This document shows positions 37,658 to 46,671 of a DNA stretch of 64,000 nucleotides, in pieces. Source of the DNA: Thermoanaerobacterium sp. PSU-2 (GTDB lineage: Bacteria > Bacillota > Thermoanaerobacteria > Thermoanaerobacterales > Thermoanaerobacteraceae); NCBI RefSeq assembly GCF_002102475.1, contig NZ_MSQD01000001.1, positions 124,001 through 188,000 on the forward strand, in the 5' to 3' direction. A model generated the notes under the pieces. That model had not been told where the DNA came from and did no database searches. It was given only the letters and a program-made list of their open reading frames with translations. The translations under genes and the position numbers were made by a program. Position 1 is the first letter of the stretch. Each line of letters begins with the position of its first letter.

Positions 37658-38542
37658 ATGAAGACATTTATTGAGCAGCTTATAAATGGTCTATCTTTAG
37701 GAAGTATATACGCGCTTATTGCCCTTGGATATACCATGGTTTACGGCATAATGAAACTTATAAATTTCGCTCATGGTGATATATACATGGTAGGTGCATT
37801 TACAGGATTCTTCGCATCAACATACTTTCACCTTGGATTTATACCATCTCTCCTATTGGCAATGCTGGTAAGCCTTATACTTGGCGTGACAATAGAGCGT
37901 GTGGCATACAGGCCATTAAGAGATAAGTCAAAAATCTCAATATTGATTACAGCCATCGGCGTCTCACTTTTGCTGGAAAACGGAGGCATAATCCTCTTAT
38001 CTCCGCAAGTCAGGACGTATCCTCAAATTTTCAAGCAGCACATGTACTCATTTTTAAACGGCGTAATCACCATATCAAACCAGCAGATCGTCATATTTGT
38101 CGTATCCATAATCATGATGGTTGGACTTCAGCTTATCATATACAAGACAAAGATGGGAAAGGCCATGAGAGCTGTCTCCACAGACCCTGATGCTGCAAGG
38201 CTTATGGGAATAAATGTGGATAGGACAGTTTCATTCACATTTGCCATAGGCTCTGCCCTTGCCGCTGTCGCAGGTGTCTTAGTTGGCATATACTACAACT
38301 CCATAGATCCACTGATGGGTATAATGCCAGGCTTAAAAGCATTCATAGCAGCAGTATTGGGAGGAATAGGCATAATACCAGGTGCTATGGTAGGAGGATT
38401 ATTGATGGGTGTCATAGAAGCACTTGTTTCAGGCTATGGCAGCTCCCTATACAGAGATGGCGTTTCATTTGCAATACTCATAATCATATTGCTAATAAAG
38501 CCAACAGGACTCTTTGGCAAAAATGTAAGAGAGAAAGTGTAG
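37658..38542 (+). CDS. livH: Branched-chain amino acid ABC transporter, permease
   Basis: A 294-aa membrane subunit. LINGLSLGSIYALIALGYTMVYG and LINFAHGDIYM are LivH signatures. The ATG at 37658 lies six bases after GAGGTG; longer frames have no site. Confidence 0.94.
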   Translation: MKTFIEQLINGLSLGSIYALIALGYTMVYGIMKLINFAHGDIYMVGAFTGFFASTYFHLGFIPSLLLAMLVSLILGVTIERVAYRPLRDKSKISILITAIGVSLLLENGGIILLSPQVRTYPQIFKQHMYSFLNGVITISNQQIVIFVVSIIMMVGLQLIIYKTKMGKAMRAVSTDPDAARLMGINVDRTVSFTFAIGSALAAVAGVLVGIYYNSIDPLMGIMPGLKAFIAAVLGGIGIIPGAMVGGLLMGVIEALVSGYGSSLYRDGVSFAILIIILLIKPTGLFGKNVREKV

Positions 38543-38551
38543 GTGGTAAAG

Positions 38552-39508
38552 TTGAAGCAAATATTGAAAAACAGATTACTTATATTTTTAGGGCTGTTGG
38601 TCTTTTACGCCATAATACAGATTTTGCTGTCGACAAACATATTAAACGACTATTACGAAATAAACATTGTTCTCATGTGCATAAATGTAATACTTGCTGT
38701 AAGCCTTAACCTTATAAATGGATTTACAGGACAATTCTCCTTAGGACATGCAGGATTCATGTCAATCGGTGCATACACATCAGCTATCATAACGTACAAA
38801 TTGGGACTTCCATTTCCACTGGCATTATTAGTAGGAGGCATAGCAGCAGGCATAGCCGGAATCTTGATAGGAATACCATCATTGAGATTAAAAGGAGACT
38901 ACCTTGCTATAACAACACTTGGATTCGGAGAAATAATTAGGGTAATCTTTTTAAACACCGAATACGTGGGTGGAGCCAGCGGCCTATCTGGAATACCAAA
39001 GTACACAAACTGGACGTGGGTATTCTGGATGGCAGTCATAACCGTCGTCTTAATCAGAAACTTCATAAACTCCAGCTACGGCAGATGCTGTGTAGCAATC
39101 AGAGAAGACGAGACAGCAGCCGAATCGATGGGCATAAACACAACTTTCTACAAGACATTGGCATTCACGATAGGTGCATTCTTCGCAGGAATAGGCGGTG
39201 CCCTTTATGCTCACAACTTCTACATCATACAGCCAGAAACATTCAACTTCATGAAATCATTCGATATCTTAACAATGGTTGTATTAGGAGGACTGGGCAG
39301 CATAACAGGGTCCATCCTATCAGCCATCTTCTTGACTTTTGTATACGCACTTTTGCAGGATTATGCTGCACTAAGAATGGTAATATACGCTCTCCTCTTA
39401 ATCATCGTAATGCTATTTAGACCAGAAGGATTGATGGGTACAAGAGAATTTTCTCTCAAAAAACTATTCAAGAAAGGGGAGAAAAGCAGTGAGTTTACTG
39501 TCAATTAA
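38552..39508 (+). CDS. livM: Branched-chain amino acid ABC transporter, permease
   Basis: A 318-aa membrane subunit with the LivM motif NLINGFTGQFSLGHAGFMSIGAY split over the third hydrophobic segment. TTG at 38552 is chosen because AGGTGG ends five bases before it; the GTG at 38543 lies within that site. The end overlaps livG by 20 bases. Confidence 0.92.
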   Translation: MKQILKNRLLIFLGLLVFYAIIQILLSTNILNDYYEINIVLMCINVILAVSLNLINGFTGQFSLGHAGFMSIGAYTSAIITYKLGLPFPLALLVGGIAAGIAGILIGIPSLRLKGDYLAITTLGFGEIIRVIFLNTEYVGGASGLSGIPKYTNWTWVFWMAVITVVLIRNFINSSYGRCCVAIREDETAAESMGINTTFYKTLAFTIGAFFAGIGGALYAHNFYIIQPETFNFMKSFDILTMVVLGGLGSITGSILSAIFLTFVYALLQDYAALRMVIYALLLIIVMLFRPEGLMGTREFSLKKLFKKGEKSSEFTVN

Positions 39509-40289
39509 AGACGTATCTATAGACTTTGGCGGCATAAAGGCCCTGATAGATGTCAACATAGAACTGGAACAAGGCTCTTTAACAGGACTTATAGGACCAA
39601 ATGGTGCTGGAAAATCAACAGTATTCAACATAATAACCGGTATATACAAGCCTACATCAGGAAAAGTGACATTTGACGGAAAAAACGTATCAACAAAACC
39701 GTATAACAACACAAAGCTTGGCATAGCAAGGACATTTCAAAACATACGTCTATTTAAAAACCTAACTGTCCTTGACAATGTCAAGATAGCTCAGCACATT
39801 CACGTGCAATACGGACTTTTAAGCTCGTTCCTGCAGTACAAAAAATATTTAGATGGAGAAAAAACACAAGACAAACAAGCGATGGATCTCCTTAAAATAT
39901 TCAATCTTGATAAGCACGCTTTAAACCTTGCCAAAAATCTGCCATACGGCGAACAGAGAAGACTTGAAATAGCAAGAGCACTGGCAACAAAACCAAAGCT
40001 TTTGCTCTTAGATGAACCTGCAGCAGGGATGAATCCGCAAGAGACAAAAGAGCTTACAGACACAATCAGATTCATAAGGGACAAATTTGACATAACAATA
40101 CTCTTGATAGAGCACGACATGTCATTGGTTATGGATCTTTGCGAAGACATATACGTCATGAACTACGGAAAAATAATAGCACATGGCACACCAGACGAAA
40201 TCAAGAAAAATCCAGAAGTAATAGCTGCATACCTTGGAGAAGAAAGTCCTGATGAAAGTGAAATTTTATCAATTGAAGGAGGTGCTTAA
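39489..40289 (+). CDS. livG: Branched-chain amino acid ABC transporter, ATPase
   Basis: A 266-aa ATPase with Walker A GPNGAGKST, signature LPYGEQRRLEIARAL and Walker B LLLLDEPAAGMN, the LivG-specific form. GTG start behind AAAGGGGAG. Confidence 0.94.
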   Translation: MSLLSIKDVSIDFGGIKALIDVNIELEQGSLTGLIGPNGAGKSTVFNIITGIYKPTSGKVTFDGKNVSTKPYNNTKLGIARTFQNIRLFKNLTVLDNVKIAQHIHVQYGLLSSFLQYKKYLDGEKTQDKQAMDLLKIFNLDKHALNLAKNLPYGEQRRLEIARALATKPKLLLLDEPAAGMNPQETKELTDTIRFIRDKFDITILLIEHDMSLVMDLCEDIYVMNYGKIIAHGTPDEIKKNPEVIAAYLGEESPDESEILSIEGGA

Positions 40290-40292
40290 AAC

Positions 40293-40994
40293 ATGTTAGA
40301 GGTAAAAGATCTCAACGTATCATATGGAATGGTCAATGCCTTAAAAGGCATTGATTTAAAAGTAAATAACGGTGAAATTGTTACGATAATAGGTGCAAAT
40401 GGCGCAGGCAAAAGCACTACTCTAATGACAATATCAGGCATATTGAAACCAAAAAAAGGCTACATCAAATTCGATGATGTAGACATAACAAAAAAACCTG
40501 CTCAAAATATAGTGGATATGGGTATCTGCCAAGTGCCAGAAGGAAGAAGAATATTTGCCAACATGACTGTAATGGAAAACCTTGAGATGGGAGCATATCT
40601 CAGGAAAGACAAAATGGTAAAAAGCGACATAGAAAAAGTATTTCACCTATTTCCACGTCTAAAAGAAAGGCATAAACAGATTGCCGGCACTTTAAGCGGT
40701 GGTGAGCAGCAGATGCTGGCAATAGGGCGTGCATTGATGTCAAAGCCAAAAGTGCTTTTGCTAGACGAACCATCAATGGGACTTGCACCCATCGTAGTGC
40801 AAGACATATTTAAGACGATAAAAGGCATAAATGAAGACGGCACCACCATCCTTTTGGTAGAGCAAAACGCTAAAATGGCTCTATCCATTGCAGACAGAGC
40901 ATACGTCCTTGAGACAGGCAACATCTCACTTGAAGGTGCTGCATCTGTCTTGAAAAACGATGAAAGGGTTAAAAAGTCGTATTTAGGAGGTTAA
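40293..40994 (+). CDS. livF: Branched-chain amino acid ABC transporter, ATPase
   Basis: A 233-aa ATPase: Walker A GANGAGKST, signature LSGGEQQMLAIGRAL, Walker B LLLDEPSMGLAP. GGAGGTG within the livG end precedes the ATG. Last gene of the operon. Confidence 0.95.
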   Translation: MLEVKDLNVSYGMVNALKGIDLKVNNGEIVTIIGANGAGKSTTLMTISGILKPKKGYIKFDDVDITKKPAQNIVDMGICQVPEGRRIFANMTVMENLEMGAYLRKDKMVKSDIEKVFHLFPRLKERHKQIAGTLSGGEQQMLAIGRALMSKPKVLLLDEPSMGLAPIVVQDIFKTIKGINEDGTTILLVEQNAKMALSIADRAYVLETGNISLEGAASVLKNDERVKKSYLGG

Positions 40995-41022
40995 AAAGAG
41001 GGTTCACAATGAACCCTCTTTT
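40995..41022. terminator. Bidirectional terminator after livF
   Basis: AAGAGGGTTC and GAACCCTCTT, ten base pairs, loop ACAAT, then TT; preceded by AAAA. It starts on the livF stop. Confidence 0.88.
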
Positions 41023-41080
41023 AATGGCAATTTTATTATTTATGCCAGATAAAAGCTTTCCGTTAAAATCAATTTTCCAA

Positions 41081-42274
41081 TTACCTTTGCAGCAGCAAAG
41101 CATGTTTTAAAGTTGATGGTGCTTTGTAGAAATATCCTGATAACAATAAAAATCCACTTATAGCAAAAAAATATACCACCGAAATTCCTTCTCGTTGGAA
41201 AATTGAAATTCCATAGCCTAAAAGATAAAGACTTGATATAAATGCATTAAAAGCAGATGTCACTTGAGGCAATTTGCAATTATCAGTCAGTTTGATCAAT
41301 AAATTTTCTGAAACCAATTGGCGAATTCCCATGCCTATTCCTAAAAAAGCAGATGCTAAATAAAACACGTATATCTCATTAAAAAATGCCATTGATAATA
41401 GAGAAATTGTTAGAAAAGCAGTTCCGATATTAACAAATTTTCCTTTCGCCAATTTCGCTTCAAACTTGATATACATCAATGATGCTAAAATAGAAAAAAT
41501 AGACGAAATCGCTCTTGACCAGGCAAAAGTAGTTTCCGATTTTAAAAGAATTTGCGTAACATAAAGTATCAAAAGAGGTATGGAAATACCTTCAACAAGT
41601 GAGCGAATACCTTCAAGTATAACAAGCCATTTTAACTCTATATTATTCCATATAGTATGAAAGCCTTCAGTTGCCTGATGATAAAAATTCAGATTGCTTT
41701 CGCTTTCTGATAAATGTTTGTCCTCATTACTCTGAATTTTTAAAATCAAAAATGCACTCAATAAATAGCTAACTGAATCTGCCATTAAAAAAATAGTAGG
41801 TAAAATGCCTATAGAAATCAACAATGCACCAAAAGCCGGTGCTAGCATATTAATTAGATCATCTACTCCTAAAGAAATCCCAATTGTTTTAGTCAAAGTT
41901 AAATCATCTGTATTTGATTTAATTATGCTTGTTCTAAATGAACCGTATATTGAATTAAAACAGCCTAAGAAGAATATCAGACATAAGACGATATATGGTA
42001 TTTTAATAAAATTTAATATCCCAATGACAATCAAAAATCTCATTAAATCACATAAAACTAAAATAGATTTATCAGGCATCTTTTTACTTAAAATATGAGG
42101 AATAATTGGTCCTATAAAAAGCCATGGCAATGTTTCAGCAATGAAGGCCAATGATAATATAGTAGACGAATGAGTCTGATTGTATACAATTATAGGAAAA
42201 GCAAGGCTATGAAGCTGTGTCCCAAAATTAGAAATCCATTTTGCAAAAAGTAATAACCTAATATTTTTATTCAT
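41081..42274 (-). CDS. MFS efflux-type transporter
   Basis: A 397-aa major facilitator with 12 hydrophobic segments. AKWISNFGTQLHSLAFPIIVYNQT at the start and the MFS_3 pattern place it with macrolide- or siderophore-exporter-like proteins. The substrate is unknown. AAAGGAG precedes the ATG. It follows a truncated HTH gene (64-base gap) and precedes no cotranscribed gene. Confidence 0.85.
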   Translation of the reverse strand: MNKNIRLLLFAKWISNFGTQLHSLAFPIIVYNQTHSSTILSLAFIAETLPWLFIGPIIPHILSKKMPDKSILVLCDLMRFLIVIGILNFIKIPYIVLCLIFFLGCFNSIYGSFRTSIIKSNTDDLTLTKTIGISLGVDDLINMLAPAFGALLISIGILPTIFLMADSVSYLLSAFLILKIQSNEDKHLSESESNLNFYHQATEGFHTIWNNIELKWLVILEGIRSLVEGISIPLLILYVTQILLKSETTFAWSRAISSIFSILASLMYIKFEAKLAKGKFVNIGTAFLTISLLSMAFFNEIYVFYLASAFLGIGMGIRQLVSENLLIKLTDNCKLPQVTSAFNAFISSLYLLGYGISIFQREGISVVYFFAISGFLLLSGYFYKAPSTLKHALLLQR

Positions 42275-42338
42275 CGCTTTCTCCTTTAATATTTATAAGT
42301 ATTTTTGAAACTTCTGTTTCTTTCTACATATTACAATC

Positions 42339-42518
42339 TCATCGATCATTAAATTTCTCTGCTATGACAGAAGCTGTTTCTTTGCTCATAGTGCTTCTAC
42401 CGCTTTCAATCATGCTTATAAAGCCTCTGGTAATGTTTTTATCCTGTAGTTCTCTCTGTTTCATCTTAAGCATTTTCCTAATTTTCTTTAGTCTTTCACC
42501 TTGAGTTGAAAATTCCAT
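42339..42518 (-). CDS. 59-aa XRE helix-turn-helix protein, probably truncated
   Basis: ATG at 42516-42518 opens MEFSTQGERLKKIRKMLKMK, followed by ITRGFISMIESGRSTMSKET, a clear HTH, and stops after AEKFNDR. The sequence closely resembles the N-terminus of large TPR-containing (RRNPP/Rgg-like) regulators that bind peptide signals; here the sensor part is absent. It may be a remnant or a mini-repressor of the MFS gene. GTGGG is the only ribosome-binding candidate. Confidence 0.7.
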   Translation of the reverse strand: MEFSTQGERLKKIRKMLKMKQRELQDKNITRGFISMIESGRSTMSKETASVIAEKFNDR

Positions 42519-42625
42519 ATAAATTTCCCACTTTCTCTTTTTATATACTGTCTTAAGTCTTAAATTAACATGTCTTTCCTTTCTTATAATGCAACAAATA
42601 AACTTTTTGAAAAGTCAAAAAACGA

Positions 42626-43420
42626 TTATTTTGAATTGAAATTTTCTATTCCGTAGATTTTTTTATTGTAAAAATACTTACAAATGCTGTATATTTCAAT
42701 TATTATAACAGATGTAATTATATTAATAAACGTACTTAACATACCGTAATATATTTCAGTATAATCTATTATAATTCCAGCATCTATAAAAAAATGTGCA
42801 ATTGCTGCAACATATATATTTTTCGTTCTTAAATAAAGATAACTAAAAAATATACCCCACATAAAAATATTTAAAGTACTAAATATTTGTATATTTCTAA
42901 CACTTAATATCGGTATATGCGCCATGGTAAATAAAAAACTTGTAATAATAACAGCAATTATCATTCTAAGTCTTTTATTTTTTAGTATAATTGTATCTAA
43001 AATTTTATAATATAAAATTACTCTAAATAAAAATTCTTCGCCCAATCCTACAAAAAGAAAAGAAAAATTTTGAAAAATTAATGTTACATAGCTTTCACTT
43101 ATATCCCATATTAAATAATATTTTAAATGAAATATATTCACTAATATTATTGTTAATAACAATAGTAACAATATATAGACCATCAATTCCAGAATTGTTT
43201 TTAAAGATAATTTAACATAATTCATATAATTAAATTTTTTTAACAAATAAATCGCAATGATTAATAACACAATTTGTATAATATAGTTTACTATTATTTT
43301 TACATCTGGAATATTGCTTTTTAATATAAAAATTTCTATTCCAGCTAAGATTGGATATAATGCTACTAAAACAGCAAATACAATTAAAATTATTTTTGTT
43401 AATTCTTTTCCTTTTATCAT
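42626..43420 (-). CDS. CPBP-family intramembrane protease (copy 1)
   Basis: A 264-aa membrane protein with about eight helices. Motifs EEFLFRVILYY, FTMAHIPI and HFFIDAGI are the CPBP/Abi (CAAX-protease-like) glutamate and histidine motifs. Some members process or give immunity to peptide bacteriocins. The ATG at 43420 follows GGAGGAT; the upstream ATG overlaps that site. Very AT-rich. Confidence 0.85.
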   Translation of the reverse strand: MIKGKELTKIILIVFAVLVALYPILAGIEIFILKSNIPDVKIIVNYIIQIVLLIIAIYLLKKFNYMNYVKLSLKTILELMVYILLLLLLTIILVNIFHLKYYLIWDISESYVTLIFQNFSFLFVGLGEEFLFRVILYYKILDTIILKNKRLRMIIAVIITSFLFTMAHIPILSVRNIQIFSTLNIFMWGIFFSYLYLRTKNIYVAAIAHFFIDAGIIIDYTEIYYGMLSTFINIITSVIIIEIYSICKYFYNKKIYGIENFNSK

Positions 43421-43453
43421 ATTATCCTCCATATCTTATAAAAATAATATTGT

Positions 43454-44284
43454 CTAACTCTGTTCGTATCTGCTATATAGTCTTAGATAAAAGTGTTTAA
43501 CCATATAATAACTTTCTATTAACATAATCGAAATAATTAAAAGAATAATTTCCTCATAATGGTAATACCCGATATTAATTGTTGTTAAAATCGGAAAGTC
43601 AAAATAAAAATGCATCATACAAGCCAAATATATATTGCCACTTCGTAAAAAAAGATAACTGAAATAGATACCTGTTATAAATATTTCAAAAAGTTTAGAA
43701 ATATTATAATGACGTATAGGATAATGGATAATTGAGAATAAAATATTTGTTAGTATCACGCTAAATACTATTTTTAAGATGTTGCTTTTTAAATTTAATA
43801 TTTCAGATATTTTAAAATAAAGAGTGACTCTATATAAATATTCTTCTGATAAAGCAACTAAAATAAATAAAATCATTTGTGATATTGCAACAATATAGTC
43901 TGCCTTGTTCCAGTTTGCAATAATATTCTTAAAATCGAACAACAAAAAAATATTATATATTTTAAATATATCTAGTATATACTTAGTAAATGTCAGCGAT
44001 AATAACATAAATATAAATGCTTTAATTATAGATTTAAAAGACATCTTAATAAATTTTATATAATTAAATTTTTTTAGTAAAAATATAGCTAAAACTAACA
44101 ACAAAATTTCCGTAATAAAATTGTAGACTAAATTGCTACTTGTCATAACTAATGGATCATTATTTCTTATATTAAAAAAATGATATATACCTTCAAACAA
44201 ATACATCATTATAAATTGATAAAAATATAAAGCCATGACAAAAATAAAAAATATTAAAATTAAAGCACTTAGCTTTTTTATCAT
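43454..44284 (-). CDS. CPBP-family intramembrane protease (copy 2)
   Basis: A 276-aa paralogue of the next gene with the same order of motifs: EEYLYRVTLYF, FSIIHYPI and HFYFDFPI. Active-site Glu and His residues are kept. It is the first of the pair (33-base gap). AAAGGTG precedes the ATG. No bacteriocin-like gene is visible beside them; 44285-44486 holds only an AT-rich promoter region. Confidence 0.83.
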   Translation of the reverse strand: MIKKLSALILIFFIFVMALYFYQFIMMYLFEGIYHFFNIRNNDPLVMTSSNLVYNFITEILLLVLAIFLLKKFNYIKFIKMSFKSIIKAFIFMLLSLTFTKYILDIFKIYNIFLLFDFKNIIANWNKADYIVAISQMILFILVALSEEYLYRVTLYFKISEILNLKSNILKIVFSVILTNILFSIIHYPIRHYNISKLFEIFITGIYFSYLFLRSGNIYLACMMHFYFDFPILTTINIGYYHYEEIILLIISIMLIESYYMVKHFYLRLYSRYEQS

Positions 44285-44486
44285 ATTTTACACCTTTTGT
44301 CTAATTTTATACGAAAATTATAAGCATTCTTGCTGGAACCAAATTTTGTATTGTATGTTTATTATATCATATTGAGATTCAAATGCAATATATCTTTTTG
44401 TTTTTATTGCGCTTCAAAATAAAAAATTTTAGATCTAAATCGTTCGGATAAATATAATGGCTTAATGCCATTTATTAGCGTAAAAA

Positions 44487-44527
44487 ATGCTCCCCTTAAA
44501 TTAAACTATCTATTTTAAGGGAAGCAT
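44487..44527 (-). terminator. Terminator of the HutP-like gene
   Basis: ATGCTTCCCTTAAA and TTTAAGGGGAGCAT form a 14-bp stem with one mismatch on the minus strand, followed by TTTTTA. Confidence 0.85.
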
Positions 44528-44533
44528 GTACCA

Positions 44534-44950
44534 TCAATACTTAAGAGATCTATGCCCAAGTCCAATGGCAACTTCGTTTAAGTTTAGCATTCCAACGGCG
44601 AAAAATGCACAGACGCAAAGGTGTTCGCCATAAAATGCTATTCCAATCTTGCCACCTATATTAAGCCCCATAGCTTTATCTTTTAGCTGCATTATTGCCT
44701 CATGTGTTGCACCTGCAACAGCGCCTTCTCCTACATGGTTGTCCTCTACGACTCCTTCTCTCTTTGCCGCTACAACTGCCCTTTCTATTATCTTTGAAAT
44801 TGAATTAATGTATTCGCCGCCATAATCTACCGCCGCTACCTTGATGCCCTCTTTTCCATACTTCTCCTTTAATACGGCTTCATCCTCTCTCCTTGACATG
44901 GCCATCCTTATGGCTACTCTCGCAACATCTATGCTTCTTATTTCTTTCAT
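44534..44950 (-). CDS. HutP-like RNA-binding regulator
   Basis: A 138-aa protein similar to HutP, the histidine- and Mg-dependent antiterminator of the B. subtilis hut operon. The end EVAIGLGHRSLKY matches the HutP C-terminal EAIGLGxNH pattern, and GAVAGATHEAIM and GKIGIAFYGEHLCV fit the core. No hut gene is in the window, so it probably controls something else. The ribosome-binding site is 24 bases from the ATG, with a hairpin in between (see findings). Confidence 0.72.
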   Translation of the reverse strand: MKEIRSIDVARVAIRMAMSRREDEAVLKEKYGKEGIKVAAVDYGGEYINSISKIIERAVVAAKREGVVEDNHVGEGAVAGATHEAIMQLKDKAMGLNIGGKIGIAFYGEHLCVCAFFAVGMLNLNEVAIGLGHRSLKY

Positions 44951-44959
44951 AACTCAACA

Positions 44960-44980
44960 GCCCTTTTTAAGGGCACCTCC
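44960..44980 (-). promoter_or_regulatory. Hairpin between ribosome-binding site and HutP-like start
   Basis: On the minus strand GGAGGTGCCC is followed by GCCCTTAAAAAGGGC and only nine bases later by the ATG. A 13-codon frame (MMKEVPLKRAVEL) starts at the end of the DUF554 gene and stops overlapping the ATG (ATGA). Confidence 0.6.
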
Positions 44981-44988
44981 TTCATCAT

Positions 44989-45675
44989 TTAAAATGCTTT
45001 CAGTATTATTTCGTATACAATAGGTATAAATATTGACGGAAGCAAGTTCCCAATCTTTATTTTCGTCAAATTCAGCATATTTAATGATATGCCTATTATC
45101 AAGACGCCACCAATGGCAGACATGTCCGCTATCACGTTAGCAGTCAATAAATCTTTAAGAAGCGATGCGCACAAAGTTATAGAGCCTTGATATAATAGGA
45201 CACTTATGGATGATATCATGACACCTATCCCTAATGTAGATGCAAATATTATAGATGATATGCCATCCAACATGGATTTGGCAAAAAGTATACTGTGATC
45301 ACCTTGTAAACCGTCTTTTAATGCTCCCACAATAGCCATCGCGCCAATACAGTATATGAGGCTTGCTGTCACAAAGCCTTCGCTTATCTTATTTTCACCG
45401 TTTCTCGATAATTTTCTCTCTAAAAAGTCGCCAAATTGGTTAAGCTTTTTCTCTATGTCCAGCAGTTCACCTACAATGCCGCCTATCGCCAAACTTACTA
45501 TAACCAGTAGCAAATTTTTGTATTTCAATGCGCTGTCAAATCCTATTATCAAAACGCTTAAAGATATGGCTTGCATAACCGTTGATTTTATTCTATCTGG
45601 AATTCCAATTTTAAATAAAGTGCCAACAAAACTACCCACGACAATAGATGCTGCATTGACAAAAGTCCCAATCAT
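44989..45675 (-). CDS. DUF554 membrane protein
   Basis: A 228-aa membrane protein of the DUF554/YdfK family: MIGTFVNAASIVVGSFVGTLF and GGVLIIGISLNML at the ends, six to seven hydrophobic segments. Function unknown in all members I know of. It starts immediately after the glycosylase stop and precedes the HutP-like gene, so the three may be one unit. Confidence 0.9.
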   Translation of the reverse strand: MIGTFVNAASIVVGSFVGTLFKIGIPDRIKSTVMQAISLSVLIIGFDSALKYKNLLLVIVSLAIGGIVGELLDIEKKLNQFGDFLERKLSRNGENKISEGFVTASLIYCIGAMAIVGALKDGLQGDHSILFAKSMLDGISSIIFASTLGIGVMISSISVLLYQGSITLCASLLKDLLTANVIADMSAIGGVLIIGISLNMLNLTKIKIGNLLPSIFIPIVYEIILKAF

Positions 45676-46590
45676 CTAATTTTTCCTTTCTTTAAACACG
45701 TCTTTTGATACATGATCTTTTGCATAATTAAAAAGGTACTGCTGCGCAAATCCAGACAAATCGCCAAACTTCTCTTTTGCAAAATTCTGCACATCAGAAT
45801 TATTTGTCTTCCTTTTTAGGTATAAAAATTCTACAACTCGCTTTATCCACACATCTGTCGGAAATGCCTCATATCTTCCGATGGAATAAAGCATGACACA
45901 GTCTGCAACCTTTGGCCCAACACCTCTTATGCTCATAAGTATATTACGTACATCGTAAGTATCGTAAAGCTGCAACTCAAAAAGATTTACTTCGTCATTA
46001 AACACTTTTAGCGCTGCATCGATTATATATTTCGATCTGAAGCCACATTTGCTTTTACTTAGCAATTCCATATCTGCCATTATGAAATCTTGAACTTTAG
46101 GAAATGTATAATAAGTCTTATCCCTATAGACAATAGGATGACCCAATAACCTGCTTAAATTCTCTATGACTTTTTTTATCTGTGGAATCCGATTGTTTTG
46201 AGATATGATAAATGATATAAGCGTCTCCCACGTGTCTTGCCGCAAAATCCTTATGCCTTCGCCGTACTTTATGGCTGCTTTTAAAATCTCGTCTTGCGAA
46301 AGTGTCTCTTTTATCTTGCCGTAGTCTCTGCCCAAGTCAAAGTAATCATACCATATATCATTAAAATCTGCCAAAGTGGTATTATCAATCGTCAATATAT
46401 CTCCATCTAATTTTACATTTATTACTCTGTCAAATGCGACCCCCGTATAACTTCCATCATCTTCTTCATTCCACCTGAAACATTGTCCACATTCTAATGT
46501 CTCTTTAAGGTTAAAATCCTTAATTCCATGCACTATAACCTTAGAACCGGACTGCTCAACTAAATATCTCATTCTCCTCATCACCCACAT
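45676..46590 (-). CDS. 8-oxoguanine DNA glycosylase (OGG1 type)
   Basis: A 304-aa base-excision repair enzyme. LECGQCFRW is the OGG N-domain motif; the helix-hairpin-helix is IRGVGPKVADCVMLYS and the catalytic Asp is in FPTDVWIKR. The catalytic Lys should be in SQNNRIPQIKK. The ATG at 46590 has no good site; the ATGs at 46581 or 46572 are alternatives. Confidence 0.88.
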   Translation of the reverse strand: MWVMRRMRYLVEQSGSKVIVHGIKDFNLKETLECGQCFRWNEEDDGSYTGVAFDRVINVKLDGDILTIDNTTLADFNDIWYDYFDLGRDYGKIKETLSQDEILKAAIKYGEGIRILRQDTWETLISFIISQNNRIPQIKKVIENLSRLLGHPIVYRDKTYYTFPKVQDFIMADMELLSKSKCGFRSKYIIDAALKVFNDEVNLFELQLYDTYDVRNILMSIRGVGPKVADCVMLYSIGRYEAFPTDVWIKRVVEFLYLKRKTNNSDVQNFAKEKFGDLSGFAQQYLFNYAKDHVSKDVFKERKN

Positions 46591-46671
46591 ATAGGTTTTT
46601 CACTGCCTTACTACATAATATTTACTAACCTCTACAATTATTATATAATTTTTTGAAGATAAAAAAAAGGC

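Noticed and set aside
40995-41022. Small inverted repeats as CRISPR or insertion-sequence ends
   Set aside because: The inverted repeats after livF and elsewhere are single hairpins with T-runs, i.e. terminators; no spaced identical repeats or transposase genes were found in the window.
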